Origin: Methylobacterium sp. J-068
GTDB taxonomy: Bacteria > Pseudomonadota > Alphaproteobacteria > Rhizobiales > Beijerinckiaceae
Assembly: GCF_022829445.1 (NCBI RefSeq)
Contig: NZ_JAKSXY010000049.1
Location: forward strand, 81,815 to 145,814
Reading direction: 5' to 3'
DNA length: 64,000 nucleotides
The notes below the pieces were generated by a model, which did not search any database, was not told the DNA's origin, and worked only from the letters and a program-made list of their open reading frames with translations. This document shows positions 47,521-56,201 of the stretch, piece by piece. The position numbers were made by a program, and so were the translations under genes. The first letter of the stretch is position 1, and each line of letters starts with the position of its first letter.

Positions 47521-49020
47521 TTACGAGCGCGGACCGCGATCGAGCCATCCGATGGCGCGGCCCTCGCCGCTGCCCTGCGGACGCGGCGCGCGGGGACGCT
47601 CGCCACGGGGCTCGCCCCGGTTCTCGCCATGGCCGCCGGAGGGGCGGCGGTCACCGCGCGGCTCGCCGCGGGATTCCTGCGGACGGGCGGCGCCGTCCGG
47701 ACGGCTCGGGCGTCCGGAGCCGCCACGGTTCTCACCGCCGCGACCCTCGAAACCGCGACCCTGGCCGGGGCGACCGCCCGGACGGCTGCTGGGGCGCTGG
47801 CCCTGGCGCTGGCCGGGACGCTGACCCTGCGGGGGACGACGCTCCTCGGCCTGGGCATTGTCCGCCGCCTCCTGGCGCGACGGCGGGGTGAAGCCCTCGG
47901 GGAAGGCGCCCACGGGGATCTTCTGGCGCGTGGTGCGCTCGATGTCCCGCAGGTAGGCCTTCTCCTCGTCGTTGCAGAACGAGATGGCGAGGCCGTTCGC
48001 CCCGGCCCGCGCGGTGCGGCCGATGCGGTGGACGTAGCTCTCGGGCACGTTGGGGAGATCGTAATTGATGACGTGGCTCACGGCCTCGACGTCGATGCCG
48101 CGCGCGGCGATGTCGGTGGCGACGAGCACGCGGCAGGACCCGTCCTTGAAGGCGGCGAGCGCCCGCTCGCGCTGGGGCTGGGACTTGTTGCCGTGGATCG
48201 CCGAGGCGTTGATGCCGACCTTCTCCAGGCCGCGCACCACGCGGTCGGCGCCGTGCTTGGTCCGGGTGAAGACGAGCACGCGCTCGATCGCGGGATCGCG
48301 CAGGATGTGGTTGAGCAGGGCCTGCTTCGCGCCGGTATGGGCGAAGATGACCTCCTGGGTCACCCGCTCGGCCGTCGTGGCCACGGGGGTCACGGCGACC
48401 TGGACCGGATCGCGCAGGTACTGATCGGCGAGGCTGGCGATGTTCTTCGGCATGGTGGCCGAGAAGAACAGGCTCTGGCGCTCGCGCGGCAGCATCTTCA
48501 CGATGCGCTTGAGGGCGTGGATGAAGCCGAGGTCGAGCATCTGGTCGGCCTCGTCGAGGACGAGGATCTCGACGGCCTCGAGGGTCAGCGAGCGGCGCTC
48601 GATGAGGTCCATCAGGCGGCCCGGCGTCGCCACGAGAATGTCGACGCCGTTGGCCAGCGCCTTCTCCTGGCGGGAGATGGTGACGCCGCCGAACACCACC
48701 GTGTTGGTGAACGACAGGTACTTTCCGTAGTCGGAAAAGTTCTCGGCGATCTGATTGGCGAGTTCGCGGGTGGGCGAGAGCACCAGAACGCGGCAGCCGC
48801 GGCGGATCGCCCGGCGCGGAGTCTCGGCGAGGCGGTGCAGGATCGGCAGCGCGAAGGCCGCGGTCTTGCCGGTGCCCGTCTGGGCGATGCCGCAGAGGTC
48901 GCGGCCCTGCATGGCGGGTGCGATGGCCTGCGCCTGGATCGGGGTCGGGCTCTTGTAGCCGGCCTCTTCCAGCGCCCGCAGCACGGGCTGGGCAAGGCCG
49001 AAATCGGTGAATTGGGTCAA
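47521..49020 (-). CDS. DEAD-box RNA helicase, RhlE-type
   Basis: A 499-residue ATP-dependent RNA helicase. The Q motif is [19 protein letters not shown], motif [17 protein letters not shown], motif [15 protein letters not shown], motif III SATMP, motif [12 protein letters not shown] and motif [12 protein letters not shown]. The C-terminal 110 residues are a Gly/Arg/Pro/Gln-rich tail ([15 protein letters not shown] and so on), typical of RhlE. The TTG at 49018-49020 starts MTQFTDFG, as expected for this subgroup; the frame continues to 49143 with no match. A long untranslated region is likely upstream. Confidence 0.93.
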   Translation of the reverse strand: MTQFTDFGLAQPVLRALEEAGYKSPTPIQAQAIAPAMQGRDLCGIAQTGTGKTAAFALPILHRLAETPRRAIRRGCRVLVLSPTRELANQIAENFSDYGKYLSFTNTVVFGGVTISRQEKALANGVDILVATPGRLMDLIERRSLTLEAVEILVLDEADQMLDLGFIHALKRIVKMLPRERQSLFFSATMPKNIASLADQYLRDPVQVAVTPVATTAERVTQEVIFAHTGAKQALLNHILRDPAIERVLVFTRTKHGADRVVRGLEKVGINASAIHGNKSQPQRERALAAFKDGSCRVLVATDIAARGIDVEAVSHVINYDLPNVPESYVHRIGRTARAGANGLAISFCNDEEKAYLRDIERTTRQKIPVGAFPEGFTPPSRQEAADNAQAEERRPPQGQRPGQRQGQRPSSRPGGRPGQGRGFEGRGGENRGGSGRPSRPDGAARPQESRGEPRGDRRPSGGHGENRGEPRGERPRAPRPQGSGEGRAIGWLDRGPRS

Positions 49021-49458
49021 AGGGTAACTTTCAGGCAGCGGGACCGTGCCGGACGCCCTCGTGGTGAGGTTCGACGTCGGAATGAATGATCGGTCCGTTG
49101 AGCTGGAGCCGCCCGCGTGCCGGGGCAGTCCGGGTGCATGCACGTTGAAGAGAGGGGCTCAGGTCGCTCGGGGCCCGCTGATGCGATCCGGCGATCCGTC
49201 ACGCAGCCCTCTCAAGCGGAACCTTGACGGCCGCTGACGCTGCACATGCGATATGAGCCTTCGCTTCTGCGAAGTCAATCGAGGCCGTGGGCGCCGCTCC
49301 GCGCGGGGCGGCGCCCATGCGTGGCGTGCATGCATGGGCGTGCCGTTCCGGGGTCGTGCGTCTGCCACGGGACCCGCGACCGCCGTTGATACCTCGGCAA
49401 CACTGGCGTGCTACCGAATCCCGTCGAGGCCGGCGGGCCGGTTGCGCCCCGGGGATCC
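49021..49458. other. 438-base gap between the helicase and flippase genes
   Basis: I see no convincing gene. It holds the divergent promoters and probably the 5' leader of the helicase mRNA. A 9-bp inverted repeat (49289-49297 with 49308-49316) lies in the middle, without a T-run. Helicase genes of this kind are often autoregulated through long leaders, but nothing specific is visible. Confidence 0.55.
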
Positions 49459-50874
49459 ATGATCGCGCGCCACACCCTCATCTATGTCGGCTCGCGGGGC
49501 GTCGCCGCCGGATTGAACATGGCCGCCCTGGCGGTGTTCACGCGCCTCGCCCCGACGAACGTGTTCGGCCTGTACCTGCTGATCCTGTCCTGGGCGCTCG
49601 TGCTCTACAGCGCGACCTGCCAATGGCCGAAATTCTCCTTCTTCGCCCTCTACGCGGAGGATCGCGCCGCCCTTCAGGTCGGGACGGTGGTTCGCCTGCT
49701 CGGCGCCATGGGGCTGATCGCGGGTCTGTCCGCGGCCGGCGCGGCGGCCCTCGGCCTCGTGGCGCCCGGAATCGCCGCGGCGATCGTCGTGGCGGTGTTC
49801 GGGATGATGGCCTTCGAGGGCGCGGCCGAGATCGCTCGCACGCGGCTCGAGGTCGGGGCGGTATCGAGGTCCCTCGTCCTGCGCGCCGTCCTGGTCCTCG
49901 CCTTCGGCAGCGCGGCCCTGCTGCTGGGCGGGGATGCCGTCGCCCTTCTGCTGGCGACGGCGCTGGCCAACATGCTGGCCGCGATCCCGTCGCTCCTCGC
50001 CATCCGCGCCCTGCTGCGCGGCCCCGGGGACTGGGGCGAGGCCCGGCGGCTGCTGGCCTATGGCTGGCCGCTGGTGCTCTCCTTCGCGGCCGCGGCCCTG
50101 GCGCAGACCGTGGATCGGCTCGTCATCGGCACCAGCATCGGCGTCGCTGAACTCGGCGCCTACGGGGCCTTCGCCGACTTCCTGCGCCAGAGCTTCGTCA
50201 TGTTCGGGGACAGCATCGCCCTGGCCCTCGTCTCCATCGCCAAGCGCCAGGCCCGCGACGGGGGCATGCAGGCGGCGCGGCCGGTGCTGGAAGATGCGGC
50301 GCGCCTGCTTGCCGTCATCGCGGCCTTCGGCGCCGTCTTCTTCCTGTCCTTCGACGATCTCCTGGTCGGGATCTTGCTCGGGCCGGATTATCGTGAGACC
50401 GCTCTGCGGGTCGCGCCGCTGCTGATCACGGCCAGCATCCTGCAGATGCTGCGCTCCTATTACTTTGGACAGGTGATCTATTTCACGCCCACCAGCCACC
50501 TCGACGCCGTCGCTTCGGTGACGTTGCTCGCCGTCATCGGTGGCTTGTCCGCCGTGCTGGTGCCCCGCTACGGCGTCGAGGGCGCGGCCATCGCCCTGGC
50601 CGTGGGCCAGGCCATGGCCTGCCTCGTGTTCCTGTTCGGCTCGCGGGACGGCGACCGGATGCCGGTGCCGGTGCGCGACGTCGCGGTCATCGCGGGCGCC
50701 GCGATCCTGTGCGGCCTGATCCTCGCCGGACTCGACCACCTGCCGGTGGATGCGCGTGCCACGCTGGCGCTCAAGCTCGTCTGCCTGGCGCTCGTCTCCG
50801 CCGTGACGGCCTGGGCCTTCAACATCCTCGGCCTCGCCGACCTGGCGGCGCGCCGCTTCGCGCGAGCCGCCTGA
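49459..50874 (+). CDS. Polysaccharide flippase (Wzx/MATE-like)
   Basis: A 471-residue integral membrane protein of the MOP superfamily, with about 12-14 hydrophobic segments. It starts MIARHTLIYVGSRGVAAGLN and has a characteristic VGTSIGVAELGAYGAFADFLRQ segment near the middle. It should flip lipid-linked glycans across the inner membrane for exopolysaccharide or O-antigen synthesis. The ATG at 49459 is chosen; the frame continues upstream from 49408. The next gene overlaps by one base (TGATG), so the two are translated together. Confidence 0.88.
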   Translation: MIARHTLIYVGSRGVAAGLNMAALAVFTRLAPTNVFGLYLLILSWALVLYSATCQWPKFSFFALYAEDRAALQVGTVVRLLGAMGLIAGLSAAGAAALGLVAPGIAAAIVVAVFGMMAFEGAAEIARTRLEVGAVSRSLVLRAVLVLAFGSAALLLGGDAVALLLATALANMLAAIPSLLAIRALLRGPGDWGEARRLLAYGWPLVLSFAAAALAQTVDRLVIGTSIGVAELGAYGAFADFLRQSFVMFGDSIALALVSIAKRQARDGGMQAARPVLEDAARLLAVIAAFGAVFFLSFDDLLVGILLGPDYRETALRVAPLLITASILQMLRSYYFGQVIYFTPTSHLDAVASVTLLAVIGGLSAVLVPRYGVEGAAIALAVGQAMACLVFLFGSRDGDRMPVPVRDVAVIAGAAILCGLILAGLDHLPVDARATLALKLVCLALVSAVTAWAFNILGLADLAARRFARAA

Positions 50875-52112
50875 TGCGAGCGCCCCCCTCACGCAGCGTG
50901 GTGACGCCGGATGGGCTCGTGGTCGCCCTGCGGCCCCTCGATCCGAGCGCGCCCTGGATCGGAGCGTGGCGCGACCTGAGCGACCGGCCCCTGGTCGACA
51001 ACCTCTTCTACCACCCGGATTTCGCGCTGCCGGCGGCCGGCGCCTTCGGCCGGGGCGTGCAGGTGGCCCTGGTGGGCGACCGGGCGCCCGAGGAGCCGGG
51101 GCTGCGCCTCGTCGGCGCATGGCCGATGCGGGCCACGCGCCTGCGTTGGGGCCTGCCCCTCGTCCTGGCGATGGGCTGGATGCATGATTTCGGGATCTTC
51201 GGGGCGCCTCTCCTCGACGCCGCCGAGCCGGCGCGCGCCCTCGAGGGCCTGTTCTTCGGGCTGCGCCGCCTCGTCGGGCCGCGCCTGATGCTGACCCACG
51301 TGCCGGTGGCCGGGCCCTTCGCCGAGGTGCTGTCCGGCTGGCTCGACCGGAACCGCCTGCGCCACGCCCGGTTCTGGGCGCACGAGCGCGCCTTCCTCAA
51401 CCTGACGGGCCGCGACCCGGCCGGCCGCGCGGCCTATCTCGGGCACCTGTCGTCGCGCAAGCGGCGCAAGCTGCGGTTGGGCTGGGACCGCCTCGGCGCG
51501 GAGGGCGCCCTCACCGCCGAGACCATCCGCGATCCCGCCGGCCTGCCGGCCGCGATCGACGACTACATCGCCCTCGAGGCCGCCGGCTGGAAGGGCCGGC
51601 GCGGAACCGCCATCTCCGGCGACGCGACCCAGGCGGCGATGATGCGCGAGGCCATCGCCGCCTTCGGCCGGCGCGGCGCGGTGCGCATCGATCGCCTGCG
51701 GCGCGACGGCCGGACGCTCGCGGCCATCGTCAGCTTCGTCACGCGCGGGCAGCTTTGGAGCCTGAAGATCTCCTACGATTCGGCCGTGGCCAAGTCTTCA
51801 CCCGGCGCGATGGCGTTCCACCGGCTGACGCAGGACATCCTGGCCGATCCGACGCTCGTCACGGCCGATTCCTGCGCGCCGCCGAACTACGTCCTGCCCG
51901 AGAGCTTGTGGACCGAGCGGCTGGCGCTCGCCCACATCCTGGTCGAGACCGAGGGCGGCGACCCGCTCTTTGCCCTCGCCGCCCGGCTGGAGCGGACCCG
52001 CGCCGCGGCGAATGTCCGCCTCAAGGGGTGGCGGGACCGCCTGCGCGCGTGGCGCGGGGCACGGTCCGGCGGCCACCGTGCGGCGGACGGGGAAGCGGGC
52101 GGCGAGGCTTGA
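50874..52112 (+). CDS. GNAT/FemAB-like acyltransferase (BioF2-type)
   Basis: A 412-residue protein with a C-terminal acetyltransferase domain of the BioF2-like/CelD group. Blocks are LSSRKRRKLRLGWDRLG and LWSLKISYDSAVAKSSPGAM. Such enzymes acylate exopolysaccharides or related envelope glycans, and the tight coupling (one-base overlap) to the flippase supports this. The ATG lies at 50874, within TGATG. The frame is open upstream as a shadow of the flippase. No transmembrane segments are predicted. Confidence 0.83.
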   Translation: MRAPPSRSVVTPDGLVVALRPLDPSAPWIGAWRDLSDRPLVDNLFYHPDFALPAAGAFGRGVQVALVGDRAPEEPGLRLVGAWPMRATRLRWGLPLVLAMGWMHDFGIFGAPLLDAAEPARALEGLFFGLRRLVGPRLMLTHVPVAGPFAEVLSGWLDRNRLRHARFWAHERAFLNLTGRDPAGRAAYLGHLSSRKRRKLRLGWDRLGAEGALTAETIRDPAGLPAAIDDYIALEAAGWKGRRGTAISGDATQAAMMREAIAAFGRRGAVRIDRLRRDGRTLAAIVSFVTRGQLWSLKISYDSAVAKSSPGAMAFHRLTQDILADPTLVTADSCAPPNYVLPESLWTERLALAHILVETEGGDPLFALAARLERTRAAANVRLKGWRDRLRAWRGARSGGHRAADGEAGGEA

Positions 52113-52118
52113 GTCCGA

Positions 52119-52898
52119 TCAGGCCGCCCGCACGAGGCCGGTGCCTTCGGGGGCCAGCTCCGTGACGAGCCGCGCGGTCTGAGCGACGAAGCGGCGGTGG
52201 ATCTCGGCCACGTACGGGTTCGCCCGCTCGATGGCGTCGAAGACCTCCGGGGCATCGTGGCGGACCATCTCCACCGCCTGCATCAGCCGATCGAAGCTCG
52301 GCGTGGTCATGCGCGTGGGCAGCGGCTCCATCTGCACCAGGGCCCGGGCGATCAGGTGGGTCAGGCCCTGCACCGTGGCGGCGTCCCGGTCATGCGCCTC
52401 CGGGGTCGTCAGGATCGCGTCGAGGCCGAAGGCGCGGCGCAGGAAGGCCGCGACGCGGCCGGCACGGCCGCCGCGCACCTCGCACACCGCAATCTTGGCG
52501 CCGCGCAGCCCGGCCCGCGCACTCTGCGGCCCGAAGAGCGGATGGGTCGCCACGATGGCGACGCCGGCGGGCAGGCCCTCCGCCATGATCCGGGCCGGGA
52601 CCATCTTCACCGAACCGACATCGAGGACGAGGACGCCGGGCCGCAGGTGCGGACGGATCGCCGCCACGACCTCGGAGATCGCCGAAACGGGTGTCGCCAG
52701 GATCACGATGGGACAGGCCGCCGCCTCCGCCAAACTGGCGGGGACGATGTCCGCCGGCGTCGGATCATGCGCCGGACCCGGATCATAGGCATGGACGTGG
52801 AAGTGCCGCGACAGGTGTCCGGCGATCAGGCGCCCGAAGGCGCCGAAGCCGATCAGGCCGAGAGGGGCACGAGACGAGGCAGGAAGACGTGACGACAC
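52119..52898 (-). CDS. Prephenate/arogenate dehydrogenase
   Basis: A 259-residue TyrA-family enzyme. The Rossmann fold is at LGLIGFGAFGRLIAGHL, the nucleotide-binding loop has VILATPVSAI, and the substrate block reads VLDVGSVKMVPARIM and ATHPLFGPQSARAGLRG. It would oxidise prephenate (or arogenate) with NAD for tyrosine synthesis. It is shorter than most TyrA proteins (about 300) at the C-terminus. It starts at GTG (52896-52898). A 15-residue frame with a ribosome site lies about 100 bases upstream. A second, full TyrA may exist elsewhere. Confidence 0.85.
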   Translation of the reverse strand: MSSRLPASSRAPLGLIGFGAFGRLIAGHLSRHFHVHAYDPGPAHDPTPADIVPASLAEAAACPIVILATPVSAISEVVAAIRPHLRPGVLVLDVGSVKMVPARIMAEGLPAGVAIVATHPLFGPQSARAGLRGAKIAVCEVRGGRAGRVAAFLRRAFGLDAILTTPEAHDRDAATVQGLTHLIARALVQMEPLPTRMTTPSFDRLMQAVEMVRHDAPEVFDAIERANPYVAEIHRRFVAQTARLVTELAPEGTGLVRAA

Positions 52899-52995
52899 GG
52901 GAACGCGACCTTGGCTGGGCCGGGCCGTCAGCGCTGTTCCTCTTAGAGTTCAACCGCCGACGACGCAGCGGTTGAGACATGACGAGCCCCGGCCG

Positions 52996-53043
52996 CTAGG
53001 AGAGCGGCGCGCGATACGAGGCGGGGCGGAACGAACGGGTCAT
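52996..53043 (-). CDS. Possible 15-residue leader peptide upstream of the TyrA-like gene
   Basis: The frame MTRSFRPASYRAPLS has AAGGA seven bases before its ATG and ends TAG. It lies upstream of the dehydrogenase gene on the same strand and is followed by a 7-bp inverted repeat (TCAACCG / CGGTTGA) about 25 bases on. The peptide has one Phe and one Tyr, not enough to call aromatic attenuation. Might be chance. Confidence 0.3.
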   Translation of the reverse strand: MTRSFRPASYRAPLS

Positions 53044-53094
53044 GGTGCGGTCCTTCTAGGATCGGGCCCGCACCGGGTCAACGCGACCCGAGCC

Positions 53095-53463
53095 TCACCA
53101 GCCGAAGCGTCCGATCTCGGCGAGGCGTGCCTGCACCGTGGCCTCGTCGCGCCCGAGGGCCGCGATCCGCTGCGAGAGACCGTAGCAGGTGGCGCAGAAG
53201 CCGAGTTGCAGGAGCGGAATGCCGTCGCCCCGCGCTCGGGCGACCGAGCCGATCAGGCAGGCGATGACGGATTGGCCGTCCGGGATGCCGAGGCACGCGC
53301 CGCGTGGGCTTCCGAAAAGCGGGCGGTCGGGCCAGGTCAACGAGATCACCGTGCCCCCGCGCCGGTCCGGGGCCGGTGGCACCGTGTAGCTCCGGACGAA
53401 CAGGGCCGCGAAGGCGAGCGCAAGGGCGGGCAGGATCAGGGCGGGACGCATCCGGGCACGCAT
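53095..53463 (-). CDS. Hypothetical envelope protein
   Basis: A 122-residue protein with a hydrophobic N-terminus (PALILPALALAFAALFVRS), a signal peptide or membrane anchor. The C-terminal half has PLFGSPRGACLGIPDGQSVI and LQLGFCATCYGLSQRIAALG with a Cys-x-x-Cys pair. The ATG at 53461-53463 follows GGGGAGGG, a strong ribosome site. It is 16 bases after the 84-residue gene on the same strand. The family is unknown. The CxxC pair might bind metal or form a disulfide in the periplasm. Confidence 0.7.
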   Translation of the reverse strand: MRARMRPALILPALALAFAALFVRSYTVPPAPDRRGGTVISLTWPDRPLFGSPRGACLGIPDGQSVIACLIGSVARARGDGIPLLQLGFCATCYGLSQRIAALGRDEATVQARLAEIGRFGW

Positions 53464-53479
53464 GGGTCCCTCCCCTCGC

Positions 53480-53734
53480 TCAGGCCGGTTCGTCGAACCG
53501 GCTCCAGCGAAAGACCTCCGTGCCGGCGCCGTCGATCACGCGCACCGCCTCGGCCGGCGCACCGGAGCGCTGCGGCGCCCGAGCGCGGGCGAACAGCGTC
53601 AGCGCCCGTTCCTTGGCCGCCTCGACGGTGCCGGTGCGGACCGAGACGCGCTGGCGCACGGGGTCCTCGCCGCGCGCGCCGGCCTCCTCCTCGGAGGCCA
53701 GCACCTCGATGTGATAGGTCTCGCGCGGGTTCAA
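53480..53734 (-). CDS. Hypothetical small cytosolic protein
   Basis: An 84-residue protein starting MNPRETYHIEVLASEEEAGA, with EAVRVIDGAGTEVFRWSRF near the end. It has no export signal and no known domain that I recognise. It is followed 16 bases later by the envelope protein gene, so the two are likely to be one transcription unit. The base composition is like the neighbours. Confidence 0.68.
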   Translation of the reverse strand: MNPRETYHIEVLASEEEAGARGEDPVRQRVSVRTGTVEAAKERALTLFARARAPQRSGAPAEAVRVIDGAGTEVFRWSRFDEPA

Positions 53735-53836
53735 GGCGGCTCCATGGGGCGGACGCTTCGGGCGGATTCGGATCCGGTTTGCCCTGCATAACCATAGCCG
53801 TGGCGTCTTGGCACCGGCCGGGTCACGGCTGCGACG

Positions 53837-53862
53837 AAAAAGGCCGGGTCCATTCGACCCGG
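53837..53862 (-). terminator. Rho-independent terminator of the small secreted protein gene
   Basis: On the minus strand, CCGGGTC / GACCCGG arms with a 5-base loop are followed by CCTTTTTCG. 25 bases past the stop of the Gly/Pro-rich gene at 53888. Confidence 0.85.
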
Positions 53863-53887
53863 GCGTCGCGAAACGTCGGACGACCGC

Positions 53888-54172
53888 TCAGCGCGACCGG
53901 GCTCCGGGCGGCGGAGCGCTCGGTCCTTCGCCCGAGGCGCCGAGGCGTCCGGGCGTCGGGATCGGCGCGGCATTCGGGTTCCTGACGCCGCCCGCGCCCG
54001 GCGCCGGGGCGGACATCGGGCTGCTGCTGCCGGTGATGCTGCCGCCACCGGTCCCCCCGCCGGAATTCGTCGTCGGGCGCGGCAGACCGCCGATGGCGGG
54101 GGATTGGGCCTGGACCGGACCCGCCAGGATCGCTCCTGCGGAGGCGGCGAGGACGAGGGTGACGAGGCGCAT
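53888..54172 (-). CDS. Small secreted Gly/Pro/Ser-rich protein
   Basis: A 94-residue protein with a signal peptide (RLVTLVLAASAGAILAGPVQ, cleaved at AQA). The mature part is low-complexity (SGGGTGGGSITGSSS, APAPGAGG, PSAPPPGARS). The frame is open far upstream, but the ATG at 54170-54172 starts the signal peptide. The gene has its own terminator at 53837-53862 and is divergent from sseA. Function unknown. Confidence 0.72.
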   Translation of the reverse strand: MRLVTLVLAASAGAILAGPVQAQSPAIGGLPRPTTNSGGGTGGGSITGSSSPMSAPAPGAGGVRNPNAAPIPTPGRLGASGEGPSAPPPGARSR

Positions 54173-54327
54173 GGAATCGGTCTCCGGGTGTCTGGTGCGC
54201 GATGGGGTGCTCGTCCTCTCAACGCGATCGGGGAACGGCGGGTTCAGGCGCCTAGGGTCCGGGAGGCGTGCAAGACCGGTCGGGATGTGATTTGGTGGCG
54301 CGCCTCGACCTCCTGTATGTGACTCCC

Positions 54328-54346
54328 GGCCGGAGGACGTCCGGCC
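54328..54346 (+). promoter_or_regulatory. 7-bp hairpin in the sseA leader
   Basis: Arms GGCCGGA and TCCGGCC with a 5-base loop lie 19 bases before the sseA start. It may act on translation or transcription, but no riboswitch class is matched. Confidence 0.35.
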
Positions 54347-54364
54347 CATCGAACAGAGAACACC

Positions 54365-55213
54365 ATGGCGACGACGCCCTTTGTCACGGCCGAATGGCTC
54401 CATACGCGCCTCGGCGCCCCGGATATCGTGATCCTCGACGCGTCCTGGTACCTGCCGGCCCAGGGGCGCGACGCGCGGGCCGAGTATCTGGCCGGCCACG
54501 TCCCCGGCGCGATCCGCTTCGACATCGACACGATGAGCGACGAGACCTCGCCCCTGCCGCACACGCTGCCGCGCCCGGAGGTCTTCGCGTCCCGCATGCG
54601 GGCCCTCGGCATCGGCGACGGCGCCCACATCGTGGTCTATGACGGCATGGGCCTGTTCTCGGCGCCGCGCGTGCGCTGGATGTTGCAGACCTTCGGGGTC
54701 CGGGACGTCCAGATCCTGGAGGGCGGTTTCCCGGCCTGGGTCGAGGCCGGCTACCCGGTCGAGGACGGCGAGGGCCGCCCGCGCGCGCGCCGTCACTTCA
54801 CCGCGCGGCTCGACCACGGCGCGATCGCCGATGCCGCCGACGTCGCGCGCGCGCTGGAGACCGGCGCGGCGCAGGTCGTGGATGCCCGCTCCGGCCCGCG
54901 CTTTCGCGGCGAGGAGGCGGAGCCCCGCCCCGGCGTTCGTCCCGGCCACATGCCCGGTGCCCGCAACGTCCATTATTCCGCGCTCCAGTCGAAAGGCCGG
55001 CTCAAGGACGAGGCCGCCCTGCGCGCGGTCTTCGCCGAGAACGGCGTCGACGTGAGCCGGCCCGTGGTCACCACCTGCGGCTCCGGCGTCACCGCGGCGA
55101 TCGTCGGGCTGGCTCTGGAGACCCTGGGGCGGCCGCCGCGCGCGCTCTACGACGGCTCCTGGTCGGAATGGGGCTCGGACCCGGAACGCCCCGTCGCCAC
55201 CGGCCCCGCGTAA
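54365..55213 (+). CDS. sseA: 3-mercaptopyruvate sulfurtransferase
   Basis: A 282-residue two-domain rhodanese. The N-terminal domain (about 1-140; ILDASWYLPAQGRDARAEYL, GHVPGAIRFDIDTMSDETS) is inactive, and the C-terminal domain holds the active-site loop CGSGVTAA, the MST version of the rhodanese loop. It moves sulfur from 3-mercaptopyruvate to thiophilic acceptors, giving pyruvate. The ATG at 54365 is preceded by AGAGAA. ureD follows 6 bases after the stop, a possible operon. Confidence 0.93.
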   Translation: MATTPFVTAEWLHTRLGAPDIVILDASWYLPAQGRDARAEYLAGHVPGAIRFDIDTMSDETSPLPHTLPRPEVFASRMRALGIGDGAHIVVYDGMGLFSAPRVRWMLQTFGVRDVQILEGGFPAWVEAGYPVEDGEGRPRARRHFTARLDHGAIADAADVARALETGAAQVVDARSGPRFRGEEAEPRPGVRPGHMPGARNVHYSALQSKGRLKDEAALRAVFAENGVDVSRPVVTTCGSGVTAAIVGLALETLGRPPRALYDGSWSEWGSDPERPVATGPA

Positions 55214-55219
55214 GCCGCC

Positions 55220-56068
55220 TTGCCGCATCCGGACCGTCCGGCCCTCGCCGCGCCGGAGCGACAGCGCTCGCGCGGGCGCATCCATCTGGCCGTCGATTGC
55301 GCCGACGGCCGCGACACCCGCATCCGCGACATCGCCGAGGCGGGCCCCCTCCGGCTCCGCCTGCCGCGCCGGGCGCCGGGGGCCTGCGAGGCCGTGCTCC
55401 TCAACACGGCGGGCGGGATCGCCTGCGGCGACCATTTCGACGTGACCGTGAGGGTCGGCCCGGGCGCCGACCTGACGCTCACCACGACGGCGGCGGAGAA
55501 GATCTATCGCTCCGACGGTCCCGTGAGCCGGGTCGAGACGACGGTGGCGCTGGAGGCGGGAGCCCGCCTCGCGCACCTGCCGCAGGAGACGATCCTGTTC
55601 GACCGCGCCGCCCTGGAGCGACGCTTCGAGGCGCACCTCGCCCCCGATGCCCACCTGCTCGCCTTCGAGGCGGTGACCTTCGGGCGCACGGCCCGCGACG
55701 AGCCGATCACGCAGGGATACTTCACGGATCGCTGGCGCATCCGGCGCGCCGGACGCCTCGTCTACGCGGATTCCGTGCGCCTGACGGGGGCGCTCACCGA
55801 GCAACTCGCCCGGCGCGCCATCGGGAGCGGGGCGCGTGCCATGGCGACGCTCCTCGACGTCTCGCCGGATGCGGAAGGCCGGCTGGAGCGCGCCCGCGCG
55901 CTGCTCGACGAGGGGGCGGCGCAGGGTGTGGCCGCCGCGGCCAGCGCCTGGAACGGGCATCTCGTCATGCGCTTCCTCGGCACCGATCCGGATGCGCTCC
56001 GGACCCTCGCGCGGCGAGTCCTGATCGCCTACCGGGGGGCGCCGCTGCCGCGTGTCTGGCAGAGCTGA
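55220..56068 (+). CDS. ureD: Urease accessory protein UreD
   Basis: A 282-residue UreD-family protein, the scaffold that helps UreF and UreG deliver nickel to urease. It shows GGIACGDHFDVTVRVGPGA, the block LTLTTTAAEKIYRSDGPVS, LPQETILFDRAALERRFE and VLIAYRGAPLPRVWQS. It starts at a TTG (55220) with no strong ribosome site and lies 6 bases after sseA. No other urease gene (ureABC, ureEFG) is seen in this window, which is unusual. They may be elsewhere, or the start of a cluster beyond the glycosyltransferase gene may be missing. Confidence 0.9.
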   Translation: MPHPDRPALAAPERQRSRGRIHLAVDCADGRDTRIRDIAEAGPLRLRLPRRAPGACEAVLLNTAGGIACGDHFDVTVRVGPGADLTLTTTAAEKIYRSDGPVSRVETTVALEAGARLAHLPQETILFDRAALERRFEAHLAPDAHLLAFEAVTFGRTARDEPITQGYFTDRWRIRRAGRLVYADSVRLTGALTEQLARRAIGSGARAMATLLDVSPDAEGRLERARALLDEGAAQGVAAAASAWNGHLVMRFLGTDPDALRTLARRVLIAYRGAPLPRVWQS

Positions 56069-56201
56069 CCCCGTGCCGTGACGGAGAGCGGGGGCCCCGA
56101 CCCTTGCGAGGTCGAGGCCCCTTATCCTAAACCCCGGCCCGGCGGGTCCGGAGACCCGCCGCCAGGCGCGGCGCCGCCCGCGCGCGAGAGGATTTTCGGG
56201 T

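Noticed and set aside
54280..54364. SAM-II-like riboswitch upstream of sseA (a TGATTTG stretch)
   Set aside because: The second conserved part (GCTAAA-like) and the pairing pattern are missing, and sseA is not a known target of this class.
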